Assembly (NCBI GenBank): GCA_029778535.1
Contig: JAKOQB010000229.1
Location: 32,755-96,754, forward strand
DNA: 64,000 bases
Origin: Pseudomonadota bacterium
GTDB lineage: Bacteria; Pseudomonadota; Gammaproteobacteria; Burkholderiales; Burkholderiaceae_F
Direction: 5' to 3'
The position numbers and the translations under genes are program-made. Shown one piece after another: positions 42,126-51,031 of this stretch (its first letter is position 1; every line of letters starts with the position of its first letter). The notes beneath the pieces were generated by a model that was given only the letters and a program-made list of their open reading frames with translations, made no database searches and was not told the DNA's origin.

Positions 42126-43322
42126 CTACAGATAGTCGAACAGCGACAGCTTGGAAACCGACGAATAGCTCTTGATCGCGGCGGCGAAGGTATCCTGCCG
42201 GCGCGACAGTTCACTGATCGCCTGCGCGAAGTCGACGTCCTCCACGGCCGACAGCCGGCCCTGCAACTCGGTGCTGCGGGTGTCGTGAAGCTGCCGATAG
42301 CCGTCGACCTCGGACAGCGCGGCGCCGATCTGCGCGCGCTTCAGCGACAGGTGATCGATCGCCTGATCGACCGACGCCAGCGCGCCGCCGAGCTGCGTCT
42401 TGATCCGCGCCAGCGCCGCCGCGCTGGTCGCGGGCGTCCTGAGCGTGGCGATCGCCTGCGCCATCGTGTCGAAGATCGACTGGTAGCCGGCCGGCTGCAC
42501 GGTGAAGCGGTCGCCGGCCGCGGGCTGTCCGGTGATCGTCACGCGCAGCCCGTCGAACTGCAGCGCATTGGGCCCGCTTGCCGCCGTGAACGTGTACTGC
42601 GCGCTGTCGCTCGCCCGGGTCACGATGAACTGCGTGCCGTTGAAATCGATCGTGTAGCCGGAGCCCGTGATCTGCGACGGATCGACCACGCCGCCGCCGT
42701 CGATGATCCCGCCGCCCGTATTCGTAGTGGCCGCAGCCGTGGTGAAGGTCCCGTTGCCGGGACGCATCCGCAGGAACACGTCGTCGCCGGTGAGCTTGGT
42801 CTGCAGCAGGCGGTTGTTCGCCACCTCGAGCCGCTGCGCGGTGGCGTCGCCGCTGTAGCTGACCACGTTGCCGCTCTGCCCGAACGGTGCGGCTGCCTCG
42901 CGCGTGCCGGCGAACAGGTACCCGCCGGCGCCGTCGGCCGTGTTGGCCAGCCCGACCATCTGCGCCAGGATGCCTTCGAGATCGCCGGCGACCATCTGCC
43001 GTTGCGCGTCGCCGTAGGTGCCGTTGGCGGCCGCCAGCAGCTTGTCCTTGACCGAAAGCAGCGCGTCGGTGAACTGCGCGACCGCGTTCTCGCTCTGGTC
43101 GAGCACGTACTGCGCCTGGCTCTGGTTGCTCTTGAACTGGTCGATCCGCGCCAGCCCCGTGCGCAGCGTCGCGCCGGTCGCGGCGCCGACCGGATCGTCG
43201 GCCGGCGTCGTGATGCGTTTGCCGGTCGCCACGCGCTGCTGCGCGGCGAGCAGTTCGCGGCTGCGCTCCATGATCGCCTGCTCGCCGGACTGGTAGTGCA
43301 ACAGGGTCGATATGCGCTGCAT
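42126..43322 (-). CDS. flgL: Flagellar hook-filament junction protein FlgL (HAP3)
   Basis: Secreted axial protein of 398 residues joining the hook-associated FlgK to the flagellin filament. N-terminal flagellin-like helix MQRISTLLHYQSGEQAIMER with KRITTPADDPVGAA; C-terminal helix VEDVDFAQAISELSRRQDTF ending KLSLFDYL. The central variable part contains a glycine-rich loop. Two bases separate it from flgK upstream. Last gene of the flg operon. Confidence 0.95.
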   Translation of the reverse strand: MQRISTLLHYQSGEQAIMERSRELLAAQQRVATGKRITTPADDPVGAATGATLRTGLARIDQFKSNQSQAQYVLDQSENAVAQFTDALLSVKDKLLAAANGTYGDAQRQMVAGDLEGILAQMVGLANTADGAGGYLFAGTREAAAPFGQSGNVVSYSGDATAQRLEVANNRLLQTKLTGDDVFLRMRPGNGTFTTAAATTNTGGGIIDGGGVVDPSQITGSGYTIDFNGTQFIVTRASDSAQYTFTAASGPNALQFDGLRVTITGQPAAGDRFTVQPAGYQSIFDTMAQAIATLRTPATSAAALARIKTQLGGALASVDQAIDHLSLKRAQIGAALSEVDGYRQLHDTRSTELQGRLSAVEDVDFAQAISELSRRQDTFAAAIKSYSSVSKLSLFDYL

Positions 43323-43324
43323 GG

Positions 43325-45208
43325 TCACCGCCCGATCGACAGGATCTCGTCGAATATCGACTTGGCGGTCGCGATCAGCTTGGCCGCCGCCTGGTACTGC
43401 TGCTGGTACTGGATCAGGCGCGACGCCTCTTCGTCGAGGTTCACCCCCGACACCGAACTTTCGGCGGCCAGCGCCGCGTCGAGGATGCCGCGCTGCGCGG
43501 ACTCGGCGAGCTGCGCGCTCTGCACGTCGCCGCCGACGCGCGCGACGATGGTCGAGAACGCCGCCGACGGCGACACGCCGTCGATCGCCGCCGCGTTCTG
43601 CAACTGCGCGAGCTTGAGCCCGTTGCGGTTGTCGCCGACGCCGCCGGTGTTCGGCCCGACGTTGACGACGTCGCCCGCCTGCGGCGCGCCGCGCAGCGTG
43701 ATGCTCCAGCGGCCGTCGAAGCTGATCGGCTGCCCGGCCGTATAGGTGCCGGTCTGCGTGACGAGGCCGGACGTGATCGTGTACGTGTTGCCGGCGCCGA
43801 AGGCGATCGTGGCGGGATTGGCCACGTTGGCCGCGCGCGGCGCCAGCGCGGAAAGGTCGTCGATCGCGATCGAGCCGGTGTTGGTCGCGGGCAGCGAGCC
43901 GACGACGGGCGCCGCCGCCGCGATCTCGGACGGCTGGCTGATCGCCAGCGCCAGATTGCGGCTGGCGCCGCGGGTGGCCTGGACGATGAACGAATCGCCG
44001 TCGGCCGGCGGCGCGTTCGCCAGCGTGATCGCGAGCCCATCCTGCGCGAACGATGGCGTGGCCGAGGTCCACTGCATGCCGTCCGCAAGGCGCGTCAGCG
44101 TGTACTGGCCGCCGCTGTAGGCGATGCGGTAGTCGCTGGCGGCGAGCTGCGTCGTATCGACGAACGATGCGCTGATCTGCGTCGCCTGATTGCCGTTGTT
44201 CGGCGCCGCGTACGCATGGGGCGTGAGCGGGGTGAAGAAGTCGCCGCCCGGCAAGCCGTTGCGATCGTTGCCGAGGCGGTGCTGCGCGTTGACCGCCGCC
44301 GACAGCGACACCGCGAGCCGTCCGAGTTCGTTTTCGAGCTGCGGCAGATCGTCGCCGCGGAACTGCATCAGCCCCGCGATCCTGCCGCCGCCGAGCCGGT
44401 CATCGGGCAGCGCGCGGAATTCATTCGCGACGTACACGCCGATCTGCAGCCGCTGCGGATCGGCCGCATCGGTCGCGAGCGCCACGCGGTTGGCCGAGTT
44501 GCCGACCACCAGCGCCTGGCCGTTGGCGAGGAACAGGTTCACCGAGCCGTCGCTCTGCGGCACGGTCGACACCTGCAGCGATTCGCTCAGGCGGCGGATC
44601 GCCTTGTCGCGCTGGTCGAGCAGGTCGTTGGGCGCGGCGCCGGAGCCGAGCGCCAGCGCGATGCGATCGTTCAGCTGCGCGACCTCTTGCGCGGCACGGT
44701 TGACGCTGCCGGCCTCGAGCTGCAGCTGGCGATCGGCGCTGTCGCGCATCTGCTGCAGGCGATCGCCGGCGTCGTTCATGCGCGCAGTGAGCTGGCCCGC
44801 CGCCGCCAGCAACGCCTGGCGCGCTGCCGGATCGGCCGGCCGTTGCGTCAGGTCCTGCAGCGCGCGGAAGAACTGGTCGACGGTCGCTCCCACGCCGCTC
44901 GCGGGATCGGAGAACGTGCTCTGCAGTTGCACCATTAGCTCCGAACGCGTCTGGGCCGCGTTCGACAGCGCGGTGGCCTGGTTGGCCTGCTGCGCCAGAA
45001 AAGCGTCGTACACGCGCCGCACCTGCGCGACGGCCACGCCCTGGCCGAGGAACGTGCCGCCGATCGACGCGCCCTGCTCGGGTACCAGTTCGACGATCTG
45101 GCGCGTATAGCCGGGTGTGTTGGCGTTGGCGATGTTGTTGCCGGTCGTGCGCAGCGCGGTGTAGGCCGCCGCGAGCGCGCTGTTGGCGATGGAAAGGATT
45201 CCGGACAT
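43325..45208 (-). CDS. flgK: Flagellar hook-associated protein FlgK (HAP1)
   Basis: Axial protein of 627 residues. The N-terminus SILSIANSALAAAYTALRTT and NNIANANTPGYTRQ is the conserved rod/hook family motif. The C-terminus has SGVNLDEEASRLIQYQQQYQ and AAKLIATAKSIFDEIL, needed for export and polymerisation. Its cap position depends on FlgN, encoded nearby. Length is within the normal 550-650 range. Confidence 0.95.
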   Translation of the reverse strand: MSGILSIANSALAAAYTALRTTGNNIANANTPGYTRQIVELVPEQGASIGGTFLGQGVAVAQVRRVYDAFLAQQANQATALSNAAQTRSELMVQLQSTFSDPASGVGATVDQFFRALQDLTQRPADPAARQALLAAAGQLTARMNDAGDRLQQMRDSADRQLQLEAGSVNRAAQEVAQLNDRIALALGSGAAPNDLLDQRDKAIRRLSESLQVSTVPQSDGSVNLFLANGQALVVGNSANRVALATDAADPQRLQIGVYVANEFRALPDDRLGGGRIAGLMQFRGDDLPQLENELGRLAVSLSAAVNAQHRLGNDRNGLPGGDFFTPLTPHAYAAPNNGNQATQISASFVDTTQLAASDYRIAYSGGQYTLTRLADGMQWTSATPSFAQDGLAITLANAPPADGDSFIVQATRGASRNLALAISQPSEIAAAAPVVGSLPATNTGSIAIDDLSALAPRAANVANPATIAFGAGNTYTITSGLVTQTGTYTAGQPISFDGRWSITLRGAPQAGDVVNVGPNTGGVGDNRNGLKLAQLQNAAAIDGVSPSAAFSTIVARVGGDVQSAQLAESAQRGILDAALAAESSVSGVNLDEEASRLIQYQQQYQAAAKLIATAKSIFDEILSIGR

Positions 45209-45332
45209 GGGGCGGACGCGGTCGTTGTCGTCTACTTCGGCAGGTTCGGGCGAACCTTGAGCGGAAGCGGCCTCGGATTGCGGTGTGCAAAGCGCGCCGT
45301 GCGCGCGCGAATCGCACTCGGAGTTGTGCGTT

Positions 45333-46190
45333 TCATGCGGTCGTGCGCAGCGCCTGCGCCGCGTCGATCACGCGCGTGAGCTTGGCGCCGTAGGCCGGGT
45401 CGGTCGCATAGCCGGCGCGCTGCAGCGCGAAGGCGAAGCCGCGCGCGTCCTGCGCCTGTGCCAGCACCGGCGCATAGCGCGGATGGCTCGCCATCAGCCG
45501 CGCCCAGTCGCGGAACGATTCGCCGTAGTTGTTGTAGGCGCGGAACTTCTGCACCGCCTTCTTCGCCACGCCGTTGTCGTACTCGGTCGTCACCACGTCG
45601 ACCGTGCGGCCCTTCCAGTCGCTGCCCGCCTTGATGCCGAACAGGTTGTAGCTCGGCAGCCCGCCGGTGCCGCGGATCTCGCGCTGCCCCCATCCCGACT
45701 CAAGCGCCGCCTGCCCCACGATGAACTTCGCCGGCACGCCGGTCGCGCGCTCGGCGTTCAGTGCGTGATCCCAGACGCGGGTGACGAAGGCGCGCTGGGC
45801 GCCGGCAGTCCCCGGGTTCACGCCCGCCGGCACCGCCGGCTCGGTCGCCGGCACGGGCACGGCCGGAGCTGCCGACCGCGAACTGCCGACCGCCAACGGC
45901 AGGTGCCGCGTCAGCTGCTTCGCAATCAAATCCGCGAGCCCCGTGCCGCTCGCGGCGATCCTGCCGGCGAGCTGCTGGTCGAGCAGGCCGGTGTACATCT
46001 CGTTCGCGCTCGAATCGAGCAGGCCCGACTTCGGCGTGGCGTCGCGCATGCTCTTGAGCACCATCTGCATGAACAGCGCCTCGAACTGCTGCGCGGCCGT
46101 TTTCACCGCCGCGCGCGGATCGCGCGCGGCGTCGCGCTTGAGCGCGTCGAGCGCGCGGCTGTCGACGGCGAGGTCGGCGGCCGCCTTCAT
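45333..46190 (-). CDS. flgJ: Flagellar rod-assembly protein / peptidoglycan hydrolase FlgJ
   Basis: Dual-domain periplasmic protein of 285 residues. The N-terminal rod-cap part has TAAQQFEALFMQMVLKSMRD. The C-terminal glucosaminidase domain has GVPAKFIVGQAALESGWGQ, YNLFGIKAGSDWKG and KFRAYNNYGESFRDWARL, and opens the wall for rod growth. A Pro/Ala linker joins them. Start overlaps the flgI stop (TGATG). The 124-bp gap to flgK holds nothing recognised. Confidence 0.95.
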   Translation of the reverse strand: MKAAADLAVDSRALDALKRDAARDPRAAVKTAAQQFEALFMQMVLKSMRDATPKSGLLDSSANEMYTGLLDQQLAGRIAASGTGLADLIAKQLTRHLPLAVGSSRSAAPAVPVPATEPAVPAGVNPGTAGAQRAFVTRVWDHALNAERATGVPAKFIVGQAALESGWGQREIRGTGGLPSYNLFGIKAGSDWKGRTVDVVTTEYDNGVAKKAVQKFRAYNNYGESFRDWARLMASHPRYAPVLAQAQDARGFAFALQRAGYATDPAYGAKLTRVIDAAQALRTTA

Positions 46191-47287
46191 CAGATCACTT
46201 CCAGCTCGGCGCGCAGCGCGCCGGACGCGTGCAGCGCCTGCAGGATCGCCAGCAGGTCCTGCGCGTTGGCGCCGAGCGCGTTCAGCGCCTTGACCACGTC
46301 GGCGAGGCTCGCGCCGCCGGACAACTGCATCAGATTGCCGCCGTCCTGCTTGATCTGGATGTCGGTCTTTTCCGTCACCACGGTCTGGCCGCCCTGCGAC
46401 AGCGGCGCCGGCTGCGAGATCACCGGCGTCGACGAGATCGTCACCGACAGGTTGCCGTGCGCGACCGCGGCGGGCTCCAGCGTCACGGTGCGATTCATCA
46501 CGATCGAGCCGGTGCGCGCATTGATGATCACCCGCGCCACCGGCGCGATCGACTGCACGTCGACGTTCTCGAGTTCCGCCATGAAGCGCACGCGCTCGTT
46601 GGGCGTGGCCGGCGCGCGCACCTCGATCACGCGTCCGTCGAGCGCCGTCGACGCCGCGTCGCCGAAGCGCTTGTTGATCGCGTCCGACACCGCGGCGGCG
46701 GTGGAAAAGTCCGTGCTGTTCAGCTCCAGCCGCAGCCGGTCCGACAGCAGGAACGGCGTGGCGACCGCGCGCTCGACCGTCGCGCCGCCCGGCACGCGGC
46801 CGGCGCTCAGGTGATTGATCTGCACCTTCGATCCGCCCTGCGCCGCGCCGGCGCCGCCGACCAGCACGTTGCCCTGCGCCACCGCGTAGATCTGCCCGTC
46901 GGCGCCTTTCAGCGGCGTCATCAGCAGCGTGCCGCCGCGCAGGCTCTTCGCGTTGCCGAGCGAAGACACGGTCACGTCGACCTGCTGCCCCGGCTGCGCG
47001 AACGGCGGCAATGTCGCGGTCACCATCACCGCCGCGACGTTCTTCAGTTGCGGGTTGGTTCCCGGCGGCAGCGTGATGCCCAGTTGCGTCAGCATCGCCT
47101 GCAGGCTCTGCACGGTGAACGGCGTCTGCGTGGTCTGGTCGCCCGAGCCGTCGAGACCGACGACGAGCCCGTAGCCGATCAGCTGGTTCGGCCGCACGCC
47201 CTGAATCGTCGCGAGATCCTTGATGCGCTCCGCGTGCGCAGCGAACGCGGACAACGCGAGCGCGAGAACGAGGAACAGCCGGCACAT
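46190..47287 (-). CDS. flgI: Flagellar P-ring protein FlgI
   Basis: Periplasmic ring protein of 365 residues around the rod. Sec signal peptide MCRLFLVLALALSAFAAHA, then the conserved ERIKDLATIQGVRPNQLIGY and the C-terminal LNALGANAQDLLAILQAL. ATG 47287 overlaps the flgH stop (TGATG). Ring assembly normally requires FlgA, encoded at 52.8 kb. Confidence 0.96.
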   Translation of the reverse strand: MCRLFLVLALALSAFAAHAERIKDLATIQGVRPNQLIGYGLVVGLDGSGDQTTQTPFTVQSLQAMLTQLGITLPPGTNPQLKNVAAVMVTATLPPFAQPGQQVDVTVSSLGNAKSLRGGTLLMTPLKGADGQIYAVAQGNVLVGGAGAAQGGSKVQINHLSAGRVPGGATVERAVATPFLLSDRLRLELNSTDFSTAAAVSDAINKRFGDAASTALDGRVIEVRAPATPNERVRFMAELENVDVQSIAPVARVIINARTGSIVMNRTVTLEPAAVAHGNLSVTISSTPVISQPAPLSQGGQTVVTEKTDIQIKQDGGNLMQLSGGASLADVVKALNALGANAQDLLAILQALHASGALRAELEVI

Positions 47288-48060
47288 CAGAACGGGCTCC
47301 ACGAGTTGAAGAAGCGCGCCAGCCAGCCCTGGATCTGCGCCTCCTCGATGTAGCCGCCGCCGCGGTAGTCGAGCCGCGCATCGGCGACCTGGGTCGAGCT
47401 GACGACGTTGCCGGGCTGGATCTGCGCCGGGTCGACCACGCCGGAGATGCGCAGCACCTCCGAGTTCTGGCGAATGCCGATCTGCTTTTCGCCGGCCACG
47501 CGCAGGTTGCCGTTGGCGAGCACCTCGATCACGGTGACCGTGATCGCCCCGGTGAAGAGATTGCTCGACGCGGTCTCGCCCTTGCCGTCGAAGGCATTGC
47601 TCGACGACGCTTTCGCGTTCAGCGGATTGAGCTTCTGTCCGAACACGCCGCTCACGCCCGGCAGCGCCACTGCGGCGTCGCCGGTGCGCGCCGCCGTCGA
47701 GTTCGCTTTCTGGCTCGCATTGAGCCGTTCGTTGATCTGGATCGTCAGCAGATCGCCGACATAGCGCGGCTTGCGGTCCTCGAACAGCGGCCGGAAGCCC
47801 GCGGTCTGGAAGATCGCGCCCGTCGGCGCCGCGCTGGCCAGGGTCGGTGTCTCGGGTCGCGCGGTGGTCTGCATGCCCACTGAGACTGGGTGCCGCGGCG
47901 CGGCACAGGCGGTGAGGATCGTCGCCAGGGCGAAGATGATCGTGATCCGTGATCCGTGATCCGTGATCCGTGATCCGTGATCCGTGATCCGTGTCGACGC
48001 GCGGCGGGCGTGCCGAGACGCCAGCGACTCAGCCGCGCGAAGTCTGCTTCTCAGGTTCAA
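47287..48060 (-). CDS. flgH: Flagellar L-ring lipoprotein FlgH with repeat-encoded N-terminal extension
   Basis: Outer-membrane ring lipoprotein of 257 residues. The mature part has YVGDLLTIQINERLNASQKA, LRVAGEKQIGIRQNSEVLRI and SGVVDPAQIQPGN. The lipobox LTAC puts the lipidated cysteine at residue 52, unusually far in. TTG at 48060 has an excellent ribosome site (AAGGAG, six bases). No other start lies between it and the hydrophobic core IIFALATILTA, so translation must run through seven copies of a heptamer, read as RITDHGS repeats (residues about 24-40). A change in copy number other than by three would shift the frame. Confidence 0.92.
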   Translation of the reverse strand: MNLRSRLRAAESLASRHARRASTRITDHGSRITDHGSRITIIFALATILTACAAPRHPVSVGMQTTARPETPTLASAAPTGAIFQTAGFRPLFEDRKPRYVGDLLTIQINERLNASQKANSTAARTGDAAVALPGVSGVFGQKLNPLNAKASSSNAFDGKGETASSNLFTGAITVTVIEVLANGNLRVAGEKQIGIRQNSEVLRISGVVDPAQIQPGNVVSSTQVADARLDYRGGGYIEEAQIQGWLARFFNSWSPF

Positions 48061-48117
48061 CGGTCGCTCCTTGAAGTCCGAGTCAACGGATCACGGATCA
48101 CAGATCACGGATCACAG
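47941..48117. repeat. Heptamer arrays in and upstream of flgH
   Basis: The left arm (47941-47993) is seven perfect plus-strand units of CGTGATC and a partial one, inside the flgH coding region. The right arm (48086-48117) holds four inverse-complement units (TCACGGA type, one TCACAGA) in the flgG-flgH gap and supplies the flgG stop. The flgH start and ribosome site lie in the spacer between the arms. Confidence 0.92.
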
Positions 48118-48894
48118 CTGCGACAGCCTCTGCAGCATCTGATCCGACGTCTGGATCGCCTTGCTGTTGATCTCGTAGGCGCGCTGGGTCTGGATCATCG
48201 ACACCAGTTCCTCGACGACGTTGACGTTGCTGGTCTCGACGTAGCCCTGCTGCAGCGTGCCCAGCCCGTTGGTGCCGGGCGTGTTGGCGCTGGCGGTGCC
48301 CGACGCGGAGGTTTCGAGGAACAGGTTCTGCCCGCGCGCTTCGAGCCCGCCGGGATTGACGAAAGTGGCGAGCTGGATCGTGCCGACGTTCTGCGGCGCC
48401 GCCTGCCCCTGCACCTTGATGCTCACGGTGCCGTCCTGGCCGATCGTCACGCTCTGCGCGGTCGGCGGAATCGTGATCGCCGGCGCCAGCGCGAAGCCGT
48501 TCGACGTCACCAGCGAGCCGTTGGCGTCGACGTGAAACGAGCCGTCGCGCGTGTAGGCGGTCGAGCCGTCGGGCAGCTGCACCTGGAAGAAGCCCTGGCC
48601 GTTGATCGCCAGATCGAACTGGTTGCCGGTCTGCTGCAGGTTGCCCTGCGTGAACTGGCGCACGGTCGCGGTCGGCCGCACGCCGGTGCCGAGCTGCAGC
48701 CCGGTGGGAAGCTGCGTCTGCTGCGACGAACTGGCGCCCGGCTGCCGCACCGTCTGGTACAGCAGGTCCTCGAACGCGACCCGCGCGCGCTTGAAGCCCG
48801 CGGTGCCGACATTGGCGAGGTTGTTCGCGATCGCGTCGAGCTGCGTCTGCTGCGCGTCGAGGCCGGTCTTGCTGATCCACAGTGATCTAATCAT
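48112..48894 (-). CDS. flgG: Flagellar distal rod protein FlgG
   Basis: Axial protein of 260 residues, the usual length. N-terminus [20 protein letters not shown] and [36 protein letters not shown]-terminus [20 protein letters not shown]. The ATG at 48894 is preceded directly by heptamer repeats and lacks a recognisable Shine-Dalgarno sequence. Its TGA lies in the next array. Confidence 0.95.
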   Translation of the reverse strand: MIRSLWISKTGLDAQQTQLDAIANNLANVGTAGFKRARVAFEDLLYQTVRQPGASSSQQTQLPTGLQLGTGVRPTATVRQFTQGNLQQTGNQFDLAINGQGFFQVQLPDGSTAYTRDGSFHVDANGSLVTSNGFALAPAITIPPTAQSVTIGQDGTVSIKVQGQAAPQNVGTIQLATFVNPGGLEARGQNLFLETSASGTASANTPGTNGLGTLQQGYVETSNVNVVEELVSMIQTQRAYEINSKAIQTSDQMLQRLSQL

Positions 48895-48895
48895 G

Positions 48896-48977
48896 GTGAT
48901 CGGTGATCCGTGATCCGTGATCCGATCCCCGTGCGCTGCGATCCAACGGATCACAGATCACGGATCACGGATCACGA
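48896..48977. repeat. Inverted heptamer arrays between flgF and flgG
   Basis: CCGTGAT-type units at 48896-48928 face inverse-complement TCACGGA-type units at 48946-48977 across a short spacer, so the transcript can form a hairpin. The element fills the whole flgF-flgG gap, including the flgG ribosome-binding region. Confidence 0.92.
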
Positions 48978-48979
48978 GG

Positions 48980-49714
48980 TTAAGTAGCGGTGATCAAGCT
49001 ATTGCCCTTCTGCTCGTTCTGCTCCGCGCTCGCGAGCATCTTCATCTGCAGCTCGAACTGGCGCGCGGCGGCGATCATGCCGACCATCGCCTCGACGACG
49101 TTGACGTTGCTGCCTTCGAGCGTGCCTTCGGCGATGCGCACGTTCGGATCGGCCTCGGCCGCGTCGCCGTTCCTGAGCCGAAACAGGCCGTCGAGTCCCT
49201 TCTGCAGGTCTTCCGCCGGCGGGTTGACGAGCTTCAGCCGGCCGACCGTGTTGATCGTCGCGCTGCCGGGCGTCTTCGCCGACACCGTCCCGTCGGCGGC
49301 GATCGTCACCTGCGCACCCGCCGGAATCGTGATCGGCCCGCCCTCGCCCTGCACCTGCACGCCGCTCGGCAACTGCAGCGTGCCGTCGACGCCGATCTGC
49401 AGGTTGCCGGCGCGCGTGTAGGCCTCGTTGCCGTCGGTGGCCTGCACCGCGATCCAGCCCGGCCCCTGCACGGCGACATCGAGTGCGCGGCCGGTTGAGG
49501 TCATCGGCCCCGGCGCGAAGTCGGCGCCGGTCGTGGTCTCGATCGAGAACACGCGCGTGCCCGGCGTGTCGCCCTGGATCGGCACCGCGCGGAACGCGAC
49601 CGTGTCGGCGCGGTAGCCGGTCGTGTTCGCGTTCGCGAGGTTCTGCGCCAGCGCATCCTGCCGGTACAGCAGGTGCTTGGCGCCGGTCATCGCGGTGTAG
49701 ATCAATCTATCCAT
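48980..49714 (-). CDS. flgF: Flagellar proximal rod protein FlgF
   Basis: Axial rod protein of 244 residues: MDRLIYTAMTGAKHLLYRQD, LAQNLANANTTGYRADTVAF, ALDVAVQGPGWIAVQATDG and the C-terminal NVNVVEAMVGMIAAARQFEL. The start is preceded by repeat sequence with at best a weak GGA, so coupling to flgE or a non-canonical initiation is likely. Confidence 0.95.
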   Translation of the reverse strand: MDRLIYTAMTGAKHLLYRQDALAQNLANANTTGYRADTVAFRAVPIQGDTPGTRVFSIETTTGADFAPGPMTSTGRALDVAVQGPGWIAVQATDGNEAYTRAGNLQIGVDGTLQLPSGVQVQGEGGPITIPAGAQVTIAADGTVSAKTPGSATINTVGRLKLVNPPAEDLQKGLDGLFRLRNGDAAEADPNVRIAEGTLEGSNVNVVEAMVGMIAAARQFELQMKMLASAEQNEQKGNSLITAT

Positions 49715-49807
49715 CGTGATCCGCTATTCGTGATCCGTGATCTGTGATCCGTGATCCGTGGTCGTGTGCCGTGACCTGAACGGATCACGGATCACGGATC
49801 ACGATCA
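49715..49807. repeat. Inverted heptamer arrays between flgE and flgF
   Basis: CGTGATC-type units (about 49716-49769, some degenerate) and inverse-complement units (49780-49806) flank a short spacer. The right arm ends in the flgE TGA. Same organisation as the flgF-flgG element. Confidence 0.92.
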
Positions 49808-51019
49808 ACGGAGATTGACGAGCGTCTGCAGGATCTGATCCTGCGTGCGGATCGTCTGCGCGTTGGCCTGGTAGACGCGCTGCGCGGTGATCATCTTGAC
49901 CAGCTCTTCGGTCATGTCGACGTTCGCTTCTTCGACCGCACCGGATTGCAGGCTGCCGAGCGAGCCCGCGCCCGGCGGGCCGACGACCGGCTGGCCCGAG
50001 TCGGAGGTTTCGCCCCACTGGTTGTTGCCCTGCGATGCCAGTCCCTGCGGGTTGATGAAGTTCGCCAGCACGATCTGCCCCTGCGCGCGGCTCTGGCCGT
50101 TGGTGTAGCGGCCGAGAATCACGCCGTCGTCGCCGATCGAGAAGCCCGACAGCCGCCCGGTGGTGAAGCCGTCCTGCGTCAGCTGGCTGACCGCGAAGTC
50201 AACGCCGAACTGCACCGCCTGCCCGGCCGGAAATGTCAGGTCGAACGCGAGCGGATTGGCGCCGTTGGTAAGCGGGATGTTCAGCGGGAACACCGCATCG
50301 GCGGCGAGCGCGCCGGACGAGTCGAAGTTCAGCGTGCCGATCGGGCCGGCGCCGATCGCGGTGCCGTTCAGCGCCCCGTGCACGTCCCACGTGTTCGGTG
50401 CCGTTTTGCGGAAGTACAGCGTCAGCGTCTGCGCGTTGCCCTGCGAGTCATACACCGTCATCGCCGTGGACGAGTTGTAGGTCGCGGGATCGGCCGCGTT
50501 GAAGGCCGCGAGTGGCGCGCTGGCGCGCGAATCGAGGTTCATCGCCACGCGCGCATCGGTCGTCGTCTTCGGCGGCAGGTTGGCGAACGTCACCTGCAGG
50601 TCCGACGGCGTCGAGGCGACGATCTTGCCGGTCGCGTCGGCGCCGTAGCCGGTCAAATGCGCGCCGTTGTTGGTGACCAGATAGCCGTTTTTGTCGAGCG
50701 AGAACTGGCCGTTGCGCGAGTACGAGACCGTGCCGTTGGTCGACAGCCGGAAGAAGCCCGCGCCGTTGATCGCCACGTCGAGCGGGTTCTGCGTGGTCAC
50801 GATGTTGCCCTGGGTGAACTGCTGCCGCACCGCGGCCACGCTGGCGCCGATGCCGACCTGCGTGGTCAGGCTGCCGCCCGAGGCGGCGGCGAATACGTCG
50901 GCGAACTCCGCGCGCGCAGCCTTGTAGCCGACGGTCGACGAGTTGGCGATGTTATTGCCGATCGCATCGAGGTTCTTGGCGGCGACGTTCAGACCCGACA
51001 GACCCTGCTGAAAGCTCAT
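49805..51019 (-). CDS. flgE: Flagellar hook protein FlgE
   Basis: Hook subunit of 404 residues: MSFQQGLSGLNVAAKNLDAI, GNNIANSSTVGYKAARAEFAD, NPLDVAINGAGFFRLSTNGT, the central hook domain with TAMTVYDSQGNAQTLTLYF, and the C-terminal VDMTEELVKMITAQRVYQAN. Ribosome site CAGGAG is well placed. It polymerises on the rod with the help of FlgD. Confidence 0.96.
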   Translation of the reverse strand: MSFQQGLSGLNVAAKNLDAIGNNIANSSTVGYKAARAEFADVFAAASGGSLTTQVGIGASVAAVRQQFTQGNIVTTQNPLDVAINGAGFFRLSTNGTVSYSRNGQFSLDKNGYLVTNNGAHLTGYGADATGKIVASTPSDLQVTFANLPPKTTTDARVAMNLDSRASAPLAAFNAADPATYNSSTAMTVYDSQGNAQTLTLYFRKTAPNTWDVHGALNGTAIGAGPIGTLNFDSSGALAADAVFPLNIPLTNGANPLAFDLTFPAGQAVQFGVDFAVSQLTQDGFTTGRLSGFSIGDDGVILGRYTNGQSRAQGQIVLANFINPQGLASQGNNQWGETSDSGQPVVGPPGAGSLGSLQSGAVEEANVDMTEELVKMITAQRVYQANAQTIRTQDQILQTLVNLR

Positions 51020-51031
51020 GACATGCTCCTG

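Noticed and set aside
38645..42175. Plus-strand open frame of 1176 codons opposite the multi-PAS kinase
   Set aside because: High-GC antisense shadow: Arg/Ala/His-rich, no domain, exactly opposite a kinase with eight PAS motifs and a full catalytic core.
47941..47993. Regular short direct repeats that could be taken for a CRISPR array
   Set aside because: Units are 7 bp and contiguous with no spacers, and no cas genes are near.
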